Below are positions 42,366 through 51,743 of a DNA stretch of 64,000 nucleotides, piece by piece. Source of the stretch: Chlorogloeopsis sp. ULAP01 (GTDB lineage: Bacteria; Cyanobacteriota; Cyanobacteriia; Cyanobacteriales; Nostocaceae). Where the stretch lies: assembly GCF_030381805.1 (NCBI RefSeq), contig NZ_JAUDRH010000011.1, positions 1 to 64,000 on the forward strand, in the 5' to 3' direction. The notes under the pieces were generated by a model. It was not told the DNA's origin and did no database searches. It saw only the letters and a program-made list of their open reading frames with translations. A program made the translations under genes and the position numbers. The stretch's first letter is position 1; each line of letters begins with the position of its first letter.

Positions 42366-44261
42366 ATGGCAAAAGTAGTTGGAATTGATTTAGGAACAAC
42401 AAACTCTTGTGTTGCTGTTATGGAAGGTGGACAACCCGTTGTCATTCCCAATGCCGAAGGACAACGCGTTACTCCTTCTGTTGTAGCTTATACGAAAACA
42501 GGCGACCGTTTGGTTGGTCAAATTGCCAGACGCCAAGCAGTCATGAACCCAGAAAACACTTTTTACTCTGTCAAGCGCTTTATCGGGCGCAAGTATGATG
42601 AAGTAACCAGAGAACTAACCGAAGTTTCCTACAAAGTTCTGCGCGACAGTGATGGTAACGTTAAGCTTGATTGTCCAGCTGCACGTAAACAATTTGCTCC
42701 GGAAGAAGTTTCTGCTCAAATACTGCGCAAGTTAGCAGATGATGCCAGTAAATATTTGGGAGAAAGAGTAACTCAAGCTGTTATTACCGTTCCTGCCTAC
42801 TTCAACGACTCCCAACGCCAAGCTACCAAAGACGCTGGCAAAATAGCGGGTTTAGAAGTACTCCGGATTATCAACGAGCCGACTGCGGCAGCTTTAGCCT
42901 ATGGTTTAGACAAAAAGACTAACGAAACCATTCTCGTTTTTGACCTTGGTGGTGGAACCTTCGACGTTTCCATTTTAGATGTAGGTGAAGGTGTTTTTGA
43001 AGTTAAAGCCACCAGTGGCGACACTCACTTGGGTGGTGATGACTTCGATAAAAAGATTGTAGATTGGATTGCTAACGAATTTCAGCACAACGAAGGTGTA
43101 GACTTGCGTAAAGACAGGCAAGCACTGCAACGACTTACCGAAGCAGCCGAAAAAGCCAAAATTGAACTTTCTAGTGCTACTCAAACTAATATTAACCTGC
43201 CATTCATCACCGCTACTCATGAAGGGCCAAAACACATTGACACAACTTTGACGCGGGCAAAGTTTGAAGAAATGTGTGCGGATTTGTTGGATCGCTGCCG
43301 CATCCCTGTGGAACAAGCTCTCGGTGATGCCAAAATGAGCAATGCAGATATCGATGAAGTTATATTAGTGGGTGGTTCTACCCGGATGCCTGCCGTCCAA
43401 CAACTAGTGCGACGTATAACAGGTAAAGAGCCTCATCAAGGTGTTAACCCCGACGAAGTGGTAGCAGTAGGAGCAGCTATCCAAGCTGGTGTTTTGGCTG
43501 GGGTAGTCAAAGATATTCTTCTTCTAGATGTTACACCTTTGTCTTTGGGCGTGGAAACTCTCGGCGGTGTAATGACAAAAATTATTCCTCGCAACACTAC
43601 CATCCCTGTCAAAAAATCAGAAATCTTCTCTACCGCAGCTGACGGGCAGACGAACGTAGAAGTTCACGTCTTGCAAGGTGAGCGAGAAATGGCAAGCTAT
43701 AACAAGAGCTTAGGAAATTTCCGCTTGGATGGTATTCCCCCTGCTCCCAGAGGTGTACCGCAAATCGAAGTTACTTTTGATATCGATGCTAACGGTATTC
43801 TCTCTGTCACTGCCAAAGATAAGGCTACAGGGAAAGAACAATCAATTTCGATTACTGGCGCTTCTACGCTCGATAAGCAGGATGTAGAGCGCATGGTGCG
43901 GGATGCAGAAGTTCATGCCCAAGAAGATAAAAGACGCCGCGAACAAATTGACACCAAGAATAACGCTGACTCCTTAGCATATCAAGCCGAAAAGCAATTG
44001 CGAGACTTGGGTGATACAGTTCCTGCTGCTGACAAAAGCCGGGCAGAAGCAATGATTAAAGATTTGCGTGAAGCCATCAATCAAGAAAATTATGATCGGA
44101 TGCGATCGCTAACTCAAGACTTGCAACAGGCAATGATGCAAATTGGTAGTGCTATTTATGCCCAAGCTGGTGGTGGTACAACCGAAACTGCTGATAGTAG
44201 TGGTAGTACTGGTACGCGTGGCGGCGGTGAAGATGTAATTGATGCCGATTTTGTGGGGTGA
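42366..44261 (+). CDS. dnaK: Chaperone DnaK (Hsp70)
   Basis: A 631-residue Hsp70. Signature motifs are all present: GIDLGTTNSCVAV at the N-terminus, DLGGGTFDVSILD near 194, and VILVGGSTRMPAVQQLV near 335. The substrate-binding domain follows from about 390, and the C-terminus is EDVIDADFVG, the normal type of acidic end. ATG at 42366 (MAKVVGID) with AGGAG ten bases upstream is preferred to TTG at 42357. Cyanobacteria have several DnaK paralogues; this one sits with a CbpA-type DnaJ. A terminator-like hairpin follows at 44331-44351. Confidence 0.97.
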   Translation: MAKVVGIDLGTTNSCVAVMEGGQPVVIPNAEGQRVTPSVVAYTKTGDRLVGQIARRQAVMNPENTFYSVKRFIGRKYDEVTRELTEVSYKVLRDSDGNVKLDCPAARKQFAPEEVSAQILRKLADDASKYLGERVTQAVITVPAYFNDSQRQATKDAGKIAGLEVLRIINEPTAAALAYGLDKKTNETILVFDLGGGTFDVSILDVGEGVFEVKATSGDTHLGGDDFDKKIVDWIANEFQHNEGVDLRKDRQALQRLTEAAEKAKIELSSATQTNINLPFITATHEGPKHIDTTLTRAKFEEMCADLLDRCRIPVEQALGDAKMSNADIDEVILVGGSTRMPAVQQLVRRITGKEPHQGVNPDEVVAVGAAIQAGVLAGVVKDILLLDVTPLSLGVETLGGVMTKIIPRNTTIPVKKSEIFSTAADGQTNVEVHVLQGEREMASYNKSLGNFRLDGIPPAPRGVPQIEVTFDIDANGILSVTAKDKATGKEQSISITGASTLDKQDVERMVRDAEVHAQEDKRRREQIDTKNNADSLAYQAEKQLRDLGDTVPAADKSRAEAMIKDLREAINQENYDRMRSLTQDLQQAMMQIGSAIYAQAGGGTTETADSSGSTGTRGGGEDVIDADFVG

Positions 44262-44330
44262 AAATCTGTTTAGGGTAGGTAAGCTGAAAAACATCTAGTT
44301 TGCATATTGACATGAGACTCAACTCTTGTG

Positions 44331-44351
44331 GGGTGGACATCTTGTCCGCCC
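44331..44351 (+). terminator. Hairpin after dnaK
   Basis: GGGTGGAC (44331-44338) / GTCCGCCC (44344-44351), with one G-C/G-T variation, then ATTTTAT. Plausible terminator for dnaK; the T-run is short. Confidence 0.6.
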
Positions 44352-44504
44352 ATTTTATGTAAGTTAAATGTGGAACAGCTTATCTTACCTGCCCTCACAT
44401 TACTAGCATTACCAAATTGATAATGCCATACTGACGACAGATTATTGTCAGCCATACTTTAATTAAACTAAAGTCAGGTTTTTCGATTCAGCAATGAAAC
44501 AGCT

Positions 44505-45497
44505 ATGCCAGCTGCAACCGACTTCAAGGACTATTACCAAATTCTAGGGGTGAGCAAAAATGCCACACCGGAGGAGATTAAGAAAGCCTACCGCAAGCTG
44601 GCACGTAAGTATCACCCCGATGTCAACCCTGGAAATAAAGAAGCGGAGGAACGCTTCAAAAAAATTAACGAAGCTAACGAAGTACTTTCCGATCCAGAAA
44701 AACGCCAAAAATACGATGCTTTTGGACAATATTGGCAGCAAGCGGCGGCAACTGGAGCAGCGCCGCACAGTCGGGGTACAAGAGTAGATGTTGGTGGCTT
44801 TGATTTCGATCAATACGGTAGTTTTGATGATTTTATCAACGATCTGCTCGGTCGTTTTGGTGGCGCGACAGGAGGTGGCAGAACTTACAGTTATCGCACT
44901 TATACAGGCGCTCAACCTGGGTTTGGCGATTTTTATGAAAATGTTGCCACTGAAGCACCTGCTCCGGATACAGAAGCAGCGATCGCTCTCAATTTTTCTG
45001 AAGCGTTTCACGGTACACAGAAGCGGCTGCAAATCGATGGCGAAACTGTTAATGTGCGCATTCCAGGTGGTGCTAAACCTAGAAGTCGCCTCCGCATCAA
45101 GGGTAAAGGACGTTCCAGTCCATTTTCTCAACAACGGGGAGATTTGTATTTAACAATTGAAGTTTTGCCCCATCCATTCTTTCGATTTGAAGGCGATAAT
45201 ATCACTTGTGAGATTCCCATTCGACCGGATGAAGCTGTTTTGGGAGCAGATATTAAAGTACCTACGCCCGATGGTAGCGTCACAATGAAAATTCCTGCGG
45301 GTGTACGTTCTGGGCAATCTTTGCGGTTACGGGGCAAAGGCTGGAAACAGCCCAAAGACGGGCGCAGTGATTTAATTGTCAAACTACAGATTGTATCTCC
45401 TAAAGATATGAGTCCGGTGGAACGTGAGTGCTATGAAAAAATTCGCGATAGTAGTACTTTTGATCCACGTGCAGCTCTACAAGAGGTGAAATTATGA
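44505..45497 (+). CDS. DnaJ-family co-chaperone, CbpA type
   Basis: A 330-residue J-protein. The J domain (residues 5-75) has the catalytic HPD motif in KYHPDVNPGN. It then has a glycine-rich linker (about 85-145) and the C-terminal substrate domains (LNFSEAFHGTQKRLQIDG..., then KIPAGVRSGQSLRLRGKG). It lacks the CxxCxGxG zinc fingers of DnaJ, so it is a CbpA/DnaJ-B type partner for DnaK. Encoded 243 bases after dnaK and translationally linked to the next gene: the last codon region overlaps the cbpM-like ATG by 4 bases. Confidence 0.94.
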   Translation: MPAATDFKDYYQILGVSKNATPEEIKKAYRKLARKYHPDVNPGNKEAEERFKKINEANEVLSDPEKRQKYDAFGQYWQQAAATGAAPHSRGTRVDVGGFDFDQYGSFDDFINDLLGRFGGATGGGRTYSYRTYTGAQPGFGDFYENVATEAPAPDTEAAIALNFSEAFHGTQKRLQIDGETVNVRIPGGAKPRSRLRIKGKGRSSPFSQQRGDLYLTIEVLPHPFFRFEGDNITCEIPIRPDEAVLGADIKVPTPDGSVTMKIPAGVRSGQSLRLRGKGWKQPKDGRSDLIVKLQIVSPKDMSPVERECYEKIRDSSTFDPRAALQEVKL

Positions 45498-45799
45498 ATT
45501 CAGCTGGGCTATCACGGGTGGTTATCTCCGAAGAGGGCGATCGCCTTTACACATTTGAATATGCAGCTTTGGTTACACAAACATCAACTGCGCTGATCGA
45601 ACGCTTCGCCACACTAGGATTGATTTCACCAACTAATTCCATGTTGCGATCGCGTGATATTACTCGTGTTAGTCAAATTTTGCGTTTGCGTCGAGATTTA
45701 GGACTCAATTTAGTGGGAGCTGCAATGGTATTAGATATGGCTGAAGAAATTGCCCAACTGCGGGCGCAATTGCAAGCTTACCGATCACACTCATCTTAA
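45494..45799 (+). CDS. CbpM-like chaperone modulator
   Basis: A 101-residue protein whose ATG overlaps the dnaJ-like stop (ATGA), so the two are translated together. It resembles CbpM: a MerR-like helix-turn-helix N-terminal fold (YTFEYAALVTQTSTALIERFATLGLISPT) and a C-terminal helix (RRDLGLNLVGAAMVLDMAEEIAQLRAQL). In enterobacteria CbpM binds CbpA and inhibits its J-domain activity; the same role is likely here because it is coupled to a CbpA-type gene. A MerR-like DNA-binding role is the alternative. Confidence 0.82.
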   Translation: MNSAGLSRVVISEEGDRLYTFEYAALVTQTSTALIERFATLGLISPTNSMLRSRDITRVSQILRLRRDLGLNLVGAAMVLDMAEEIAQLRAQLQAYRSHSS

Positions 45800-46299
45800 A
45801 ACTTCCAAGTTAAAGTACTAATTCACTTCGGGTACATACTTTTTAAAGGGAATCATCATCTTAATATATCAACATTTAGTCATGGATGTATCTACACCGC
45901 ACAAGAGAACAGACAATTTTCTTTCTTGATTTGCAGGTTCCAAAATAGACTTGACTGAGCGTCTTGAAGCTTGATTTCAGGATTTCCAAGTAAAACTATT
46001 TTTCATCACTATGAACAAAGTTTTGAAATAAGTATAGTAACGCACCAATAAATATAGTAAATTCAAACAATGCTTAAAAACTCTACAATTTGAGGTTTAG
46101 TTTATGAATCATTTCTAAGTGTAGATATGGCTAATATGCTGCTATATCATTGATGAATTGAAATTAGCCATTTCCCAGCATGCAGTTGATGATTTTAGTT
46201 CACACAAATACAAACCTCAAACCCTACCAAGATATATCTTCAAAATAAATGAACTACTATAGATTTCTTCGCCTGATGAGAATAAATGTAATCAAATAG
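45800..46299. other. Intergenic region, no gene
   Basis: 500 bases of A+T-rich DNA with no supported gene between the cbpM-like gene and the ahcY terminator. Confidence 0.5.
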
Positions 46300-46327
46300 A
46301 AAAAGGGATAGGCGATTAACCTATCCC
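46300..46327 (-). terminator. Rho-independent terminator of ahcY
   Basis: A perfect 8-bp stem, GGGATAGG (46305-46312) / CCTATCCC (46320-46327). On the minus strand it is followed by TTTTTC. It lies 75 bases past the ahcY stop and reads in its direction. Confidence 0.85.
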
Positions 46328-46402
46328 AAGGCAATAGCCTTAGAAAACCTAGTTCTAGCTTAAGCTTTTATCCTATTACCATAATTAAATTCTCGGTAAA
46401 GA

Positions 46403-47680
46403 TTAGGTGCCAGAAGTCCAAGAGTTCATGTACTCGATTTGCTCTGGCGTTAGGGAATCAACTTTAATTCCCATCGCCTGCAATTTCAAGCGGGCAATTT
46501 CTTGATCTACTTCTGTAGGAATCGCATGAATACCGGGTTCCAACTTACCCTTATTCTTGATTAGGTATTCACAACCAAGAGCTTGGTTGGCAAAGCTCAT
46601 ATCCATTACTGCACTGGGATGTCCTTCTGCGGCAGCAAGGTTAATCAGGCGCCCTTCACCAAGAACTACAACTGATTTACCATTTTTTAGGCGATATTCT
46701 TCAGTAAAAGGACGTACTGTTTTTACTTCCTTGGCTTTGGTACCTAGAGCAACAAGGTCGATTTCGATATCAAAGTGACCGGAATTGCAAACAATTGCAC
46801 CGTCTTTCATCACGTCAAAGTGTTCGCCGCGAATTACGTGTTTATTACCTGTAACTGTGATAAATAAATCACCTAAAGGTGCAGCTTCTGCCATTGGTAG
46901 GACGCGGAAACCATCCATCACCGCTTCAATTGCCTTGATGGGGTCAATTTCGGTGACAATTACATTAGCGCCGAGTCCCCGTGCACGCAGGGCAGTACCT
47001 TTACCACACCAGCCATAACCGACAACAACAACGGTTTTACCAGCTAGTAGGATATTTGTAGCGCGGATAATCCCGTCGAGTGTAGATTGTCCTGTACCGT
47101 AGCGGTTGTCAAAGAAATGCTTGGTATCAGCGTCGTTGACGTTAATAGCCGGGAAGGTGAGAACACCATCTTTGAACATGGCACGTAGCCGAACAATTCC
47201 CGTGGTGGTTTCTTCTGTTGTACCGATAATGTCAGCGAGTTGCTGCTGACGTTCTTTAACTAGGGTGGCAACCACATCACAACCGTCATCAATAATAATG
47301 TTGGGACGGTGATCTAGAGCGATTTGGACGTGGCGGCTGTAAGTTTCATTATCTTCACCTTTGATAGCAAAGACAGGAATTTCGTAATCGGTGACGAGAC
47401 AAGCGGCTACGTCATCTTGAGTGGAGAGGGGATTGCTGGCAATCAATACAGCGTCTGCGCCACCAGCTTTGAGAGCAATTGCTAAATTTGCTGTTTCTGT
47501 TGTGACATGACAGCAAGCAACAAGACGAACACCCGCAAAGGGTTTTTCTTGAGCAAAGCGATCGCGAATTTGCCGCAAAACAGGCATTTCGCGTCCAGCC
47601 CATTCAATGCGCTGTCTTCCCAAGGGAGCTAGGGCGAGGTCTTTAACCTCGTGCTTTAATCGGGGAGATGTTGCAGTCAT
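46403..47680 (-). CDS. ahcY: Adenosylhomocysteinase
   Basis: A 425-residue NAD-dependent enzyme that splits S-adenosylhomocysteine into adenosine and homocysteine, removing the methyltransferase inhibitor. The substrate domain has VACCHVTTETANLAIALKAGGA near 53, the NAD fold VVVVGYGWCGKGTALRARGLGA near 215, and the conserved C-terminal segment EGRLINLAAAEGHPSAVMDMSF. It starts MTATSPRLKHEVKD; ATG at 47680 with GAGGAAC upstream replaces TTG at 47695. A rho-independent terminator follows. No SAH riboswitch was recognised. Confidence 0.97.
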   Translation of the reverse strand: MTATSPRLKHEVKDLALAPLGRQRIEWAGREMPVLRQIRDRFAQEKPFAGVRLVACCHVTTETANLAIALKAGGADAVLIASNPLSTQDDVAACLVTDYEIPVFAIKGEDNETYSRHVQIALDHRPNIIIDDGCDVVATLVKERQQQLADIIGTTEETTTGIVRLRAMFKDGVLTFPAINVNDADTKHFFDNRYGTGQSTLDGIIRATNILLAGKTVVVVGYGWCGKGTALRARGLGANVIVTEIDPIKAIEAVMDGFRVLPMAEAAPLGDLFITVTGNKHVIRGEHFDVMKDGAIVCNSGHFDIEIDLVALGTKAKEVKTVRPFTEEYRLKNGKSVVVLGEGRLINLAAAEGHPSAVMDMSFANQALGCEYLIKNKGKLEPGIHAIPTEVDQEIARLKLQAMGIKVDSLTPEQIEYMNSWTSGT

Positions 47681-48167
47681 CAAATAGTTCCTCAAAAAAG
47701 TAAAAAATTAGCGTAAATCCTTACGCACTCTACTAGATTATTCTAAGACTGGCAAACTCAGCTAAGATTTAAGCTTCTTTCTTAAAATTCATCTTTAAGG
47801 TAGAGGAAAAAACTCAGAATCTAAAATCCAGAATATTCTTTTGGGAACTGCCTTAGAACTGCAAGGTGCGCACTGTCCACAACTTCAAAATAAGGGTTTG
47901 AGGAAAGTTAGGCATTACCCACCCTACAGAAATTGCTTGATAATTTTGATGATTTAGAAAAATTTAATAACTTTTTCTAAAGTCAAGACCAACAGACACT
48001 CGACTTTGGACAGGTACAATTACTTAAATTGATTTGCCAGCATGGATTGAAATGAATTAGGAAAGATGGGGAAATGGGGAATGGACACGGAGATAAACAG
48101 ATGCAGCGACGCGGAGAGTGGGGTAGTAGGAGATATAAAGAGAATCTTTTATTCTTTTTCACTGTAT

Positions 48168-48216
48168 CCTGTCCCCTGTACCCTATTCCCTGTCCCCTAT
48201 TCCCTGTCCCCTGTAT
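48168..48216. repeat. Seven STRR heptamers before mscS gene
   Basis: CCTGTCC, CCTGTAC, CCTATTC, CCTGTCC, CCTATTC, CCTGTCC, CCTGTAT form an uninterrupted 7-base array that ends ten bases before the ribosome site of the MscS gene. The rest of 47681-48239 (559 bases) has no gene. Confidence 0.85.
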
Positions 48217-48239
48217 TATAAAGAGCAAGGAGGTGTCCA

Positions 48240-49859
48240 TTGCGCTCTAAATTTGTAGCGATCGCTTTTTCTTCGATGGTTATAACTATTGGAGTAATGC
48301 CAAAAGCTACAGCGCAGTTTCCTTTTTTCCCTAACCTGCAACCACCTACTTTAAGACCTGCTGATCCAGAAGGCAGAATAGTTACAGGATGGGTTTATTT
48401 GGATGGTAGGCGCTTGTTTCAGGTATCCGCACCAAGAACGAACTTTACAGAGCGTTTGGAGAGTATTCAGAGTAATTTGTACAGAGCAACCCAAAATTAC
48501 TTGGATTCCCCTTCCCAAGAAGTCAATGTAGACATTGAACCAAACAACGGACTACCAATAATCACTGTCAATAATCAATATTTAATGACGGTTACTGCCC
48601 AAGATGCCAATCTACGACAGGTAGATCCTTTAACGGCAGCAAATCAAATCTCCGAAATTTTAAAGGAAGATTTAAAGCAGGCAAGACAGGAACGACGAAC
48701 TGATTTTCTACTCAGTCAAGGCGCAATTGCTTCCGCAACTGGACTTGGTGTTATTGTCATCAGTTGGGGGCTATATCAGTGGCGGCAACGCTCAAAACGG
48801 CATTCATTGCAGCAAGCCTCCCCGACTTCAAGCGCAGCGAAACCAATTACTTCCCAGCTCAATCAACAGCATCATCGACATCTTGAAGAGGTAAAAAGAC
48901 GGCTGCATCAGTTAGCTCAAACGATGCTTTGGGGAGGCAGCACATTCTTCATACTTGGTTTATTTCCTTACACGCGATCGCTACAATTAGGAATTTTCAT
49001 CGGTTTACAAATTCCTATAAAATTGGCTGGTGTGGGAATTGGAACTTATGTAGCTATCCGTCTTAGCTATGCCCTGATTGATCGCTTCACTTCTGCTTTT
49101 GTCAGTAGTAGTGCGCTACTGACTCCAGAAAGTTCCGAAAGGTTGCAATTACGAGTTTCTACCATTTCTGGTGTCACCAAAGGTATTGTTGGCATTGCTT
49201 TTTTGGGAGTTGGTACTTTATTTGCTCTCATTTCTTTGGGTATAGATATTGTTCCATTGCTAGCGGGTGCTGGTTTAGTCGGTGTAGCAATATCCTTGGC
49301 TTCCCAAAGCTTAATCAAAGATGCAATTAACGGTTTTCTGATTATCCTAGAAGACCAGTACGCTCTAGGTGATGTTATTAATGTGGGAAATGTGGGAGGT
49401 TTGGTAGAAAATTTAAATCTACGCATGACTCAAGTTCGAGACTCGGAAGGACGCTTAATTACTATCCCCAACAGTGAAATTAAAATAGTCGCTAATCTTT
49501 CTAGTCGTTGGTCGAGAGCCGATCTAACTATTCCAGTTGCTTACGAAGCTGATATTGACGAAGCTTTGCAATTAATTAAGACTGTTGCCCTAGAAATGGA
49601 TCAAGATCCGCAATGGCAACTTCCAATTGTAGAAACACCGCAAGTTTTGGGAATCGATAATTTTGGCGATCGCGGTTTATTAATTCGTGTGTGGATTAAA
49701 ACACAGCCACTCAAACAATGGGATGTGGCACGCGAATTTCGCCGCCGCTTGAAAATCGCCTTCGACAAAGCCGGAATTGCCATTCCTGTACCGCAACAAG
49801 CTGTCTGGGTAAATGATGTTCACCTGCTCAAATCTCAAGCTGATGGCAAGACAAATTAG
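48240..49859 (+). CDS. MscS-family mechanosensitive channel
   Basis: A 539-residue membrane protein. A signal peptide (1-26, ending ATAQ) is followed by a periplasmic domain to about 155 and hydrophobic segments at about 162-180, 238-258, 260-285, 315-335 and 340-360. The MscS pore region has GAGLVGVAISLASQSLIKDAINGFLIILEDQYALGD, then the beta domain with EGRLITIPNSEI. These channels relieve turgor on hypo-osmotic shock. The start is TTG at 48240, with a strong ribosome site AAGGAGG at 48227-48233; no ATG is in frame nearby. Seven heptamer repeats lie directly before that site. Confidence 0.93.
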   Translation: MRSKFVAIAFSSMVITIGVMPKATAQFPFFPNLQPPTLRPADPEGRIVTGWVYLDGRRLFQVSAPRTNFTERLESIQSNLYRATQNYLDSPSQEVNVDIEPNNGLPIITVNNQYLMTVTAQDANLRQVDPLTAANQISEILKEDLKQARQERRTDFLLSQGAIASATGLGVIVISWGLYQWRQRSKRHSLQQASPTSSAAKPITSQLNQQHHRHLEEVKRRLHQLAQTMLWGGSTFFILGLFPYTRSLQLGIFIGLQIPIKLAGVGIGTYVAIRLSYALIDRFTSAFVSSSALLTPESSERLQLRVSTISGVTKGIVGIAFLGVGTLFALISLGIDIVPLLAGAGLVGVAISLASQSLIKDAINGFLIILEDQYALGDVINVGNVGGLVENLNLRMTQVRDSEGRLITIPNSEIKIVANLSSRWSRADLTIPVAYEADIDEALQLIKTVALEMDQDPQWQLPIVETPQVLGIDNFGDRGLLIRVWIKTQPLKQWDVAREFRRRLKIAFDKAGIAIPVPQQAVWVNDVHLLKSQADGKTN

Positions 49860-49894
49860 TTACTAGTAGCGGAGGCAGTAGTTCGCAAACCCTT

Positions 49895-49917
49895 GTTACC
49901 AGGTTGAACCTGGTAAC
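49895..49917. repeat. Palindrome after mscS
   Basis: GTTACCAGGTT (49895-49905) and AACCTGGTAAC (49907-49917): a perfect 11-bp stem with a 1-base centre. A similar palindrome (TTACC...AGCCTGGGGTAA) occurs at 60183-60207. Repeat family or terminator-like; no T-run. Confidence 0.6.
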
Positions 49918-50076
49918 GAGAACTAGAGCAAGAGTGCTCTCTTATCCACTAACTACTATTTACCATCCAATTTAGTACATTTGTACTATAATTAGAAGTA
50001 GAGTCCACAAAGCCTGTTTAAGAACAAAGCGGCTCTGTGACAGTCCTCCGGAAGATGGATTCAAGGGTTCTGTTCT

Positions 50077-50340
50077 ATGAAAAAGTACTATATTCTTAGT
50101 CTCAATCCGACTGCCAAGCACGATTGGGATCGGTGTATCTTACGCGATCCATTGACTGCCAAGCGCCCAGATCTGGCGAAATTAGTTTCTGAAGCAGTCG
50201 GTGCTGATACAGGCAGTTATTTGATAAGTGTAAATATCGAAGTACAAGTTTTAGAGCAAGCAGCAGTGCCTCAAGCTGAACAATTGTCTTTGAATGTTTC
50301 AGAGGTAAATGAAAAGCCACAACTAAGGGAAGTAGCTTAG
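50077..50340 (+). CDS. Small hypothetical protein
   Basis: An 87-residue soluble protein (MKKYYILSLNPTAKHDWDRC...). It has mixed beta/helix segments (YYILSLNPT, KLVSEAVGADT, YLISVNIEVQVLEQA) and no recognised domain. There is no convincing ribosome site; the leader from 50010 contains AGAAC/GTTCT arms and a TCCGGA box at 50047-50052, 24 bases before the ATG. Neighbours are a channel gene and a sugar-nucleotide-type reductase gene; no operon is evident. Confidence 0.65.
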   Translation: MKKYYILSLNPTAKHDWDRCILRDPLTAKRPDLAKLVSEAVGADTGSYLISVNIEVQVLEQAAVPQAEQLSLNVSEVNEKPQLREVA

Positions 50341-50627
50341 AGAAAATAAGTAAAAGCCAGGAGGCAGAGAGAAGTTGAAGCCTCCTTGTCGAGTGAGCAA
50401 CGCTTTTGAAGGAAGTCTCTGCTCCAAATTTCAAAGAGGCAGAAGGCAGAAAGGAAAGACTTATCTGTCTAGTTTTTGGTAATAAGCATTTTACATTTAA
50501 TTATGTCCACAAACTTATAAACTGAAACCTTAAAGCAACTTAGACAAAATGAACAAGGATAATAGTTAATTGTAGAGACGTGCCACTCACATCTCTACTA
50601 AATATCCTTATTTTTGTATAAATTCCT

Positions 50628-51455
50628 ATGAACGTTGCAATTATTGGTTGTGGTTATGTTGGTTCTGCTGTTGCTCACCATTGGCAACAAAAGATGACTT
50701 TAGTTGTTACTGCAACCACAACAACTCCTGAAAGAGTGCCAGAATTACAATCACTAGCTCAACGAGTTGTAACAGTCCAAGGAAATGATCCAGAAGGGCT
50801 AAAATCAGTCTTAAAAAATCAAGATGCTGTACTTTTGAGTGTTGGTACAAAAGGAAGCGGCACTTACGAAGAAACTTATTTACAAACTGCCCAGACTTTA
50901 GTTTCAGCCTTAAAGCAGACACCAAGCGTTCAGCAACTTATATACACAAGTAGTTGTTCTGTATACGGTGAACAACATGGCGCATTGGTAGATGAAGAAA
51001 CGCCAGTTGCACCTACAACCCCTAGTGGAAAAATTCTCAGCGAAACTGAGCAAGTATTGCTTTCAGCTTCTAGTGAAAATCTCCGCGTTTGTATTCTACG
51101 TTTGGGCGGCATTTACGGACCTCGTCGAGAACTGGTAAAAATATATCAGCGACTTGCTGGTACAACTCGTCCAGGTAGTGGTGAGGAACCAGCCAACTGG
51201 ATTCATCTTGAGGATATTGTTATTGCAAGTGAGTTTGCTCGTCGTCACCGCTTTCAAGGTATTTACAATCTTGTGGATGATGATAATCTCACAAATGGTG
51301 AAATTGCTAACCGCGTGTGTGAAATCCACAATCTACCTAAAGTTACATGGGATTCTTCCCTAAGCAGTAAGCGTTCCTATAACGCTAAAGTGTCAAATAA
51401 AAAAATAAAAGAAGCGGGATACAAGTTTGTTCATCCACAAATGCTTTTTAGCTAG
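50628..51455 (+). CDS. NAD-dependent epimerase/dehydratase-family protein
   Basis: A 275-residue extended SDR. The Rossmann motif is VAIIGCGYVGSAVAHHW, with the GxGxxG pattern of atypical epimerases. The usual YxxxK active site is not obvious: the SCSVYGEQHG and SGKILSETEQ segments occupy that region. C-terminal YNLVDDDNLTNGEI is conserved in this family. It is therefore a reductase/epimerase-fold protein of unknown substrate. It has no close neighbour on the same strand. The gap 51456-51743 holds a repeat copy at 51632-51649. Confidence 0.85.
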   Translation: MNVAIIGCGYVGSAVAHHWQQKMTLVVTATTTTPERVPELQSLAQRVVTVQGNDPEGLKSVLKNQDAVLLSVGTKGSGTYEETYLQTAQTLVSALKQTPSVQQLIYTSSCSVYGEQHGALVDEETPVAPTTPSGKILSETEQVLLSASSENLRVCILRLGGIYGPRRELVKIYQRLAGTTRPGSGEEPANWIHLEDIVIASEFARRHRFQGIYNLVDDDNLTNGEIANRVCEIHNLPKVTWDSSLSSKRSYNAKVSNKKIKEAGYKFVHPQMLFS

Positions 51456-51743
51456 TCATGGGATTTTGGATTTTAGATTTTAGATTTTGGATTGATTCCA
51501 CAGATAAATTTCATCCTTATTTCATGAAGACATTATGGTCATTAAAGCTAGAAGATGATGTAGATAAGTAGGTGGACATAATTAAATGTAAAATTCTTAT
51601 CGCCAGAAACTAGATATGATACGCTTTTTATCTACCAACGGATACGCCGCTCCGCAAGGGCGCGCTGCCCTCTGCCTTTTTCCTTCTACTTACTTTCTGC
51701 TTTTATCTAAGATAATAATGACGGTTGTTTTTCAAAGAGTTCT

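Noticed and set aside
47681..48000. SAH riboswitch upstream of ahcY
   Set aside because: I cannot find the known aptamer core, and this class is mainly found in proteobacteria.
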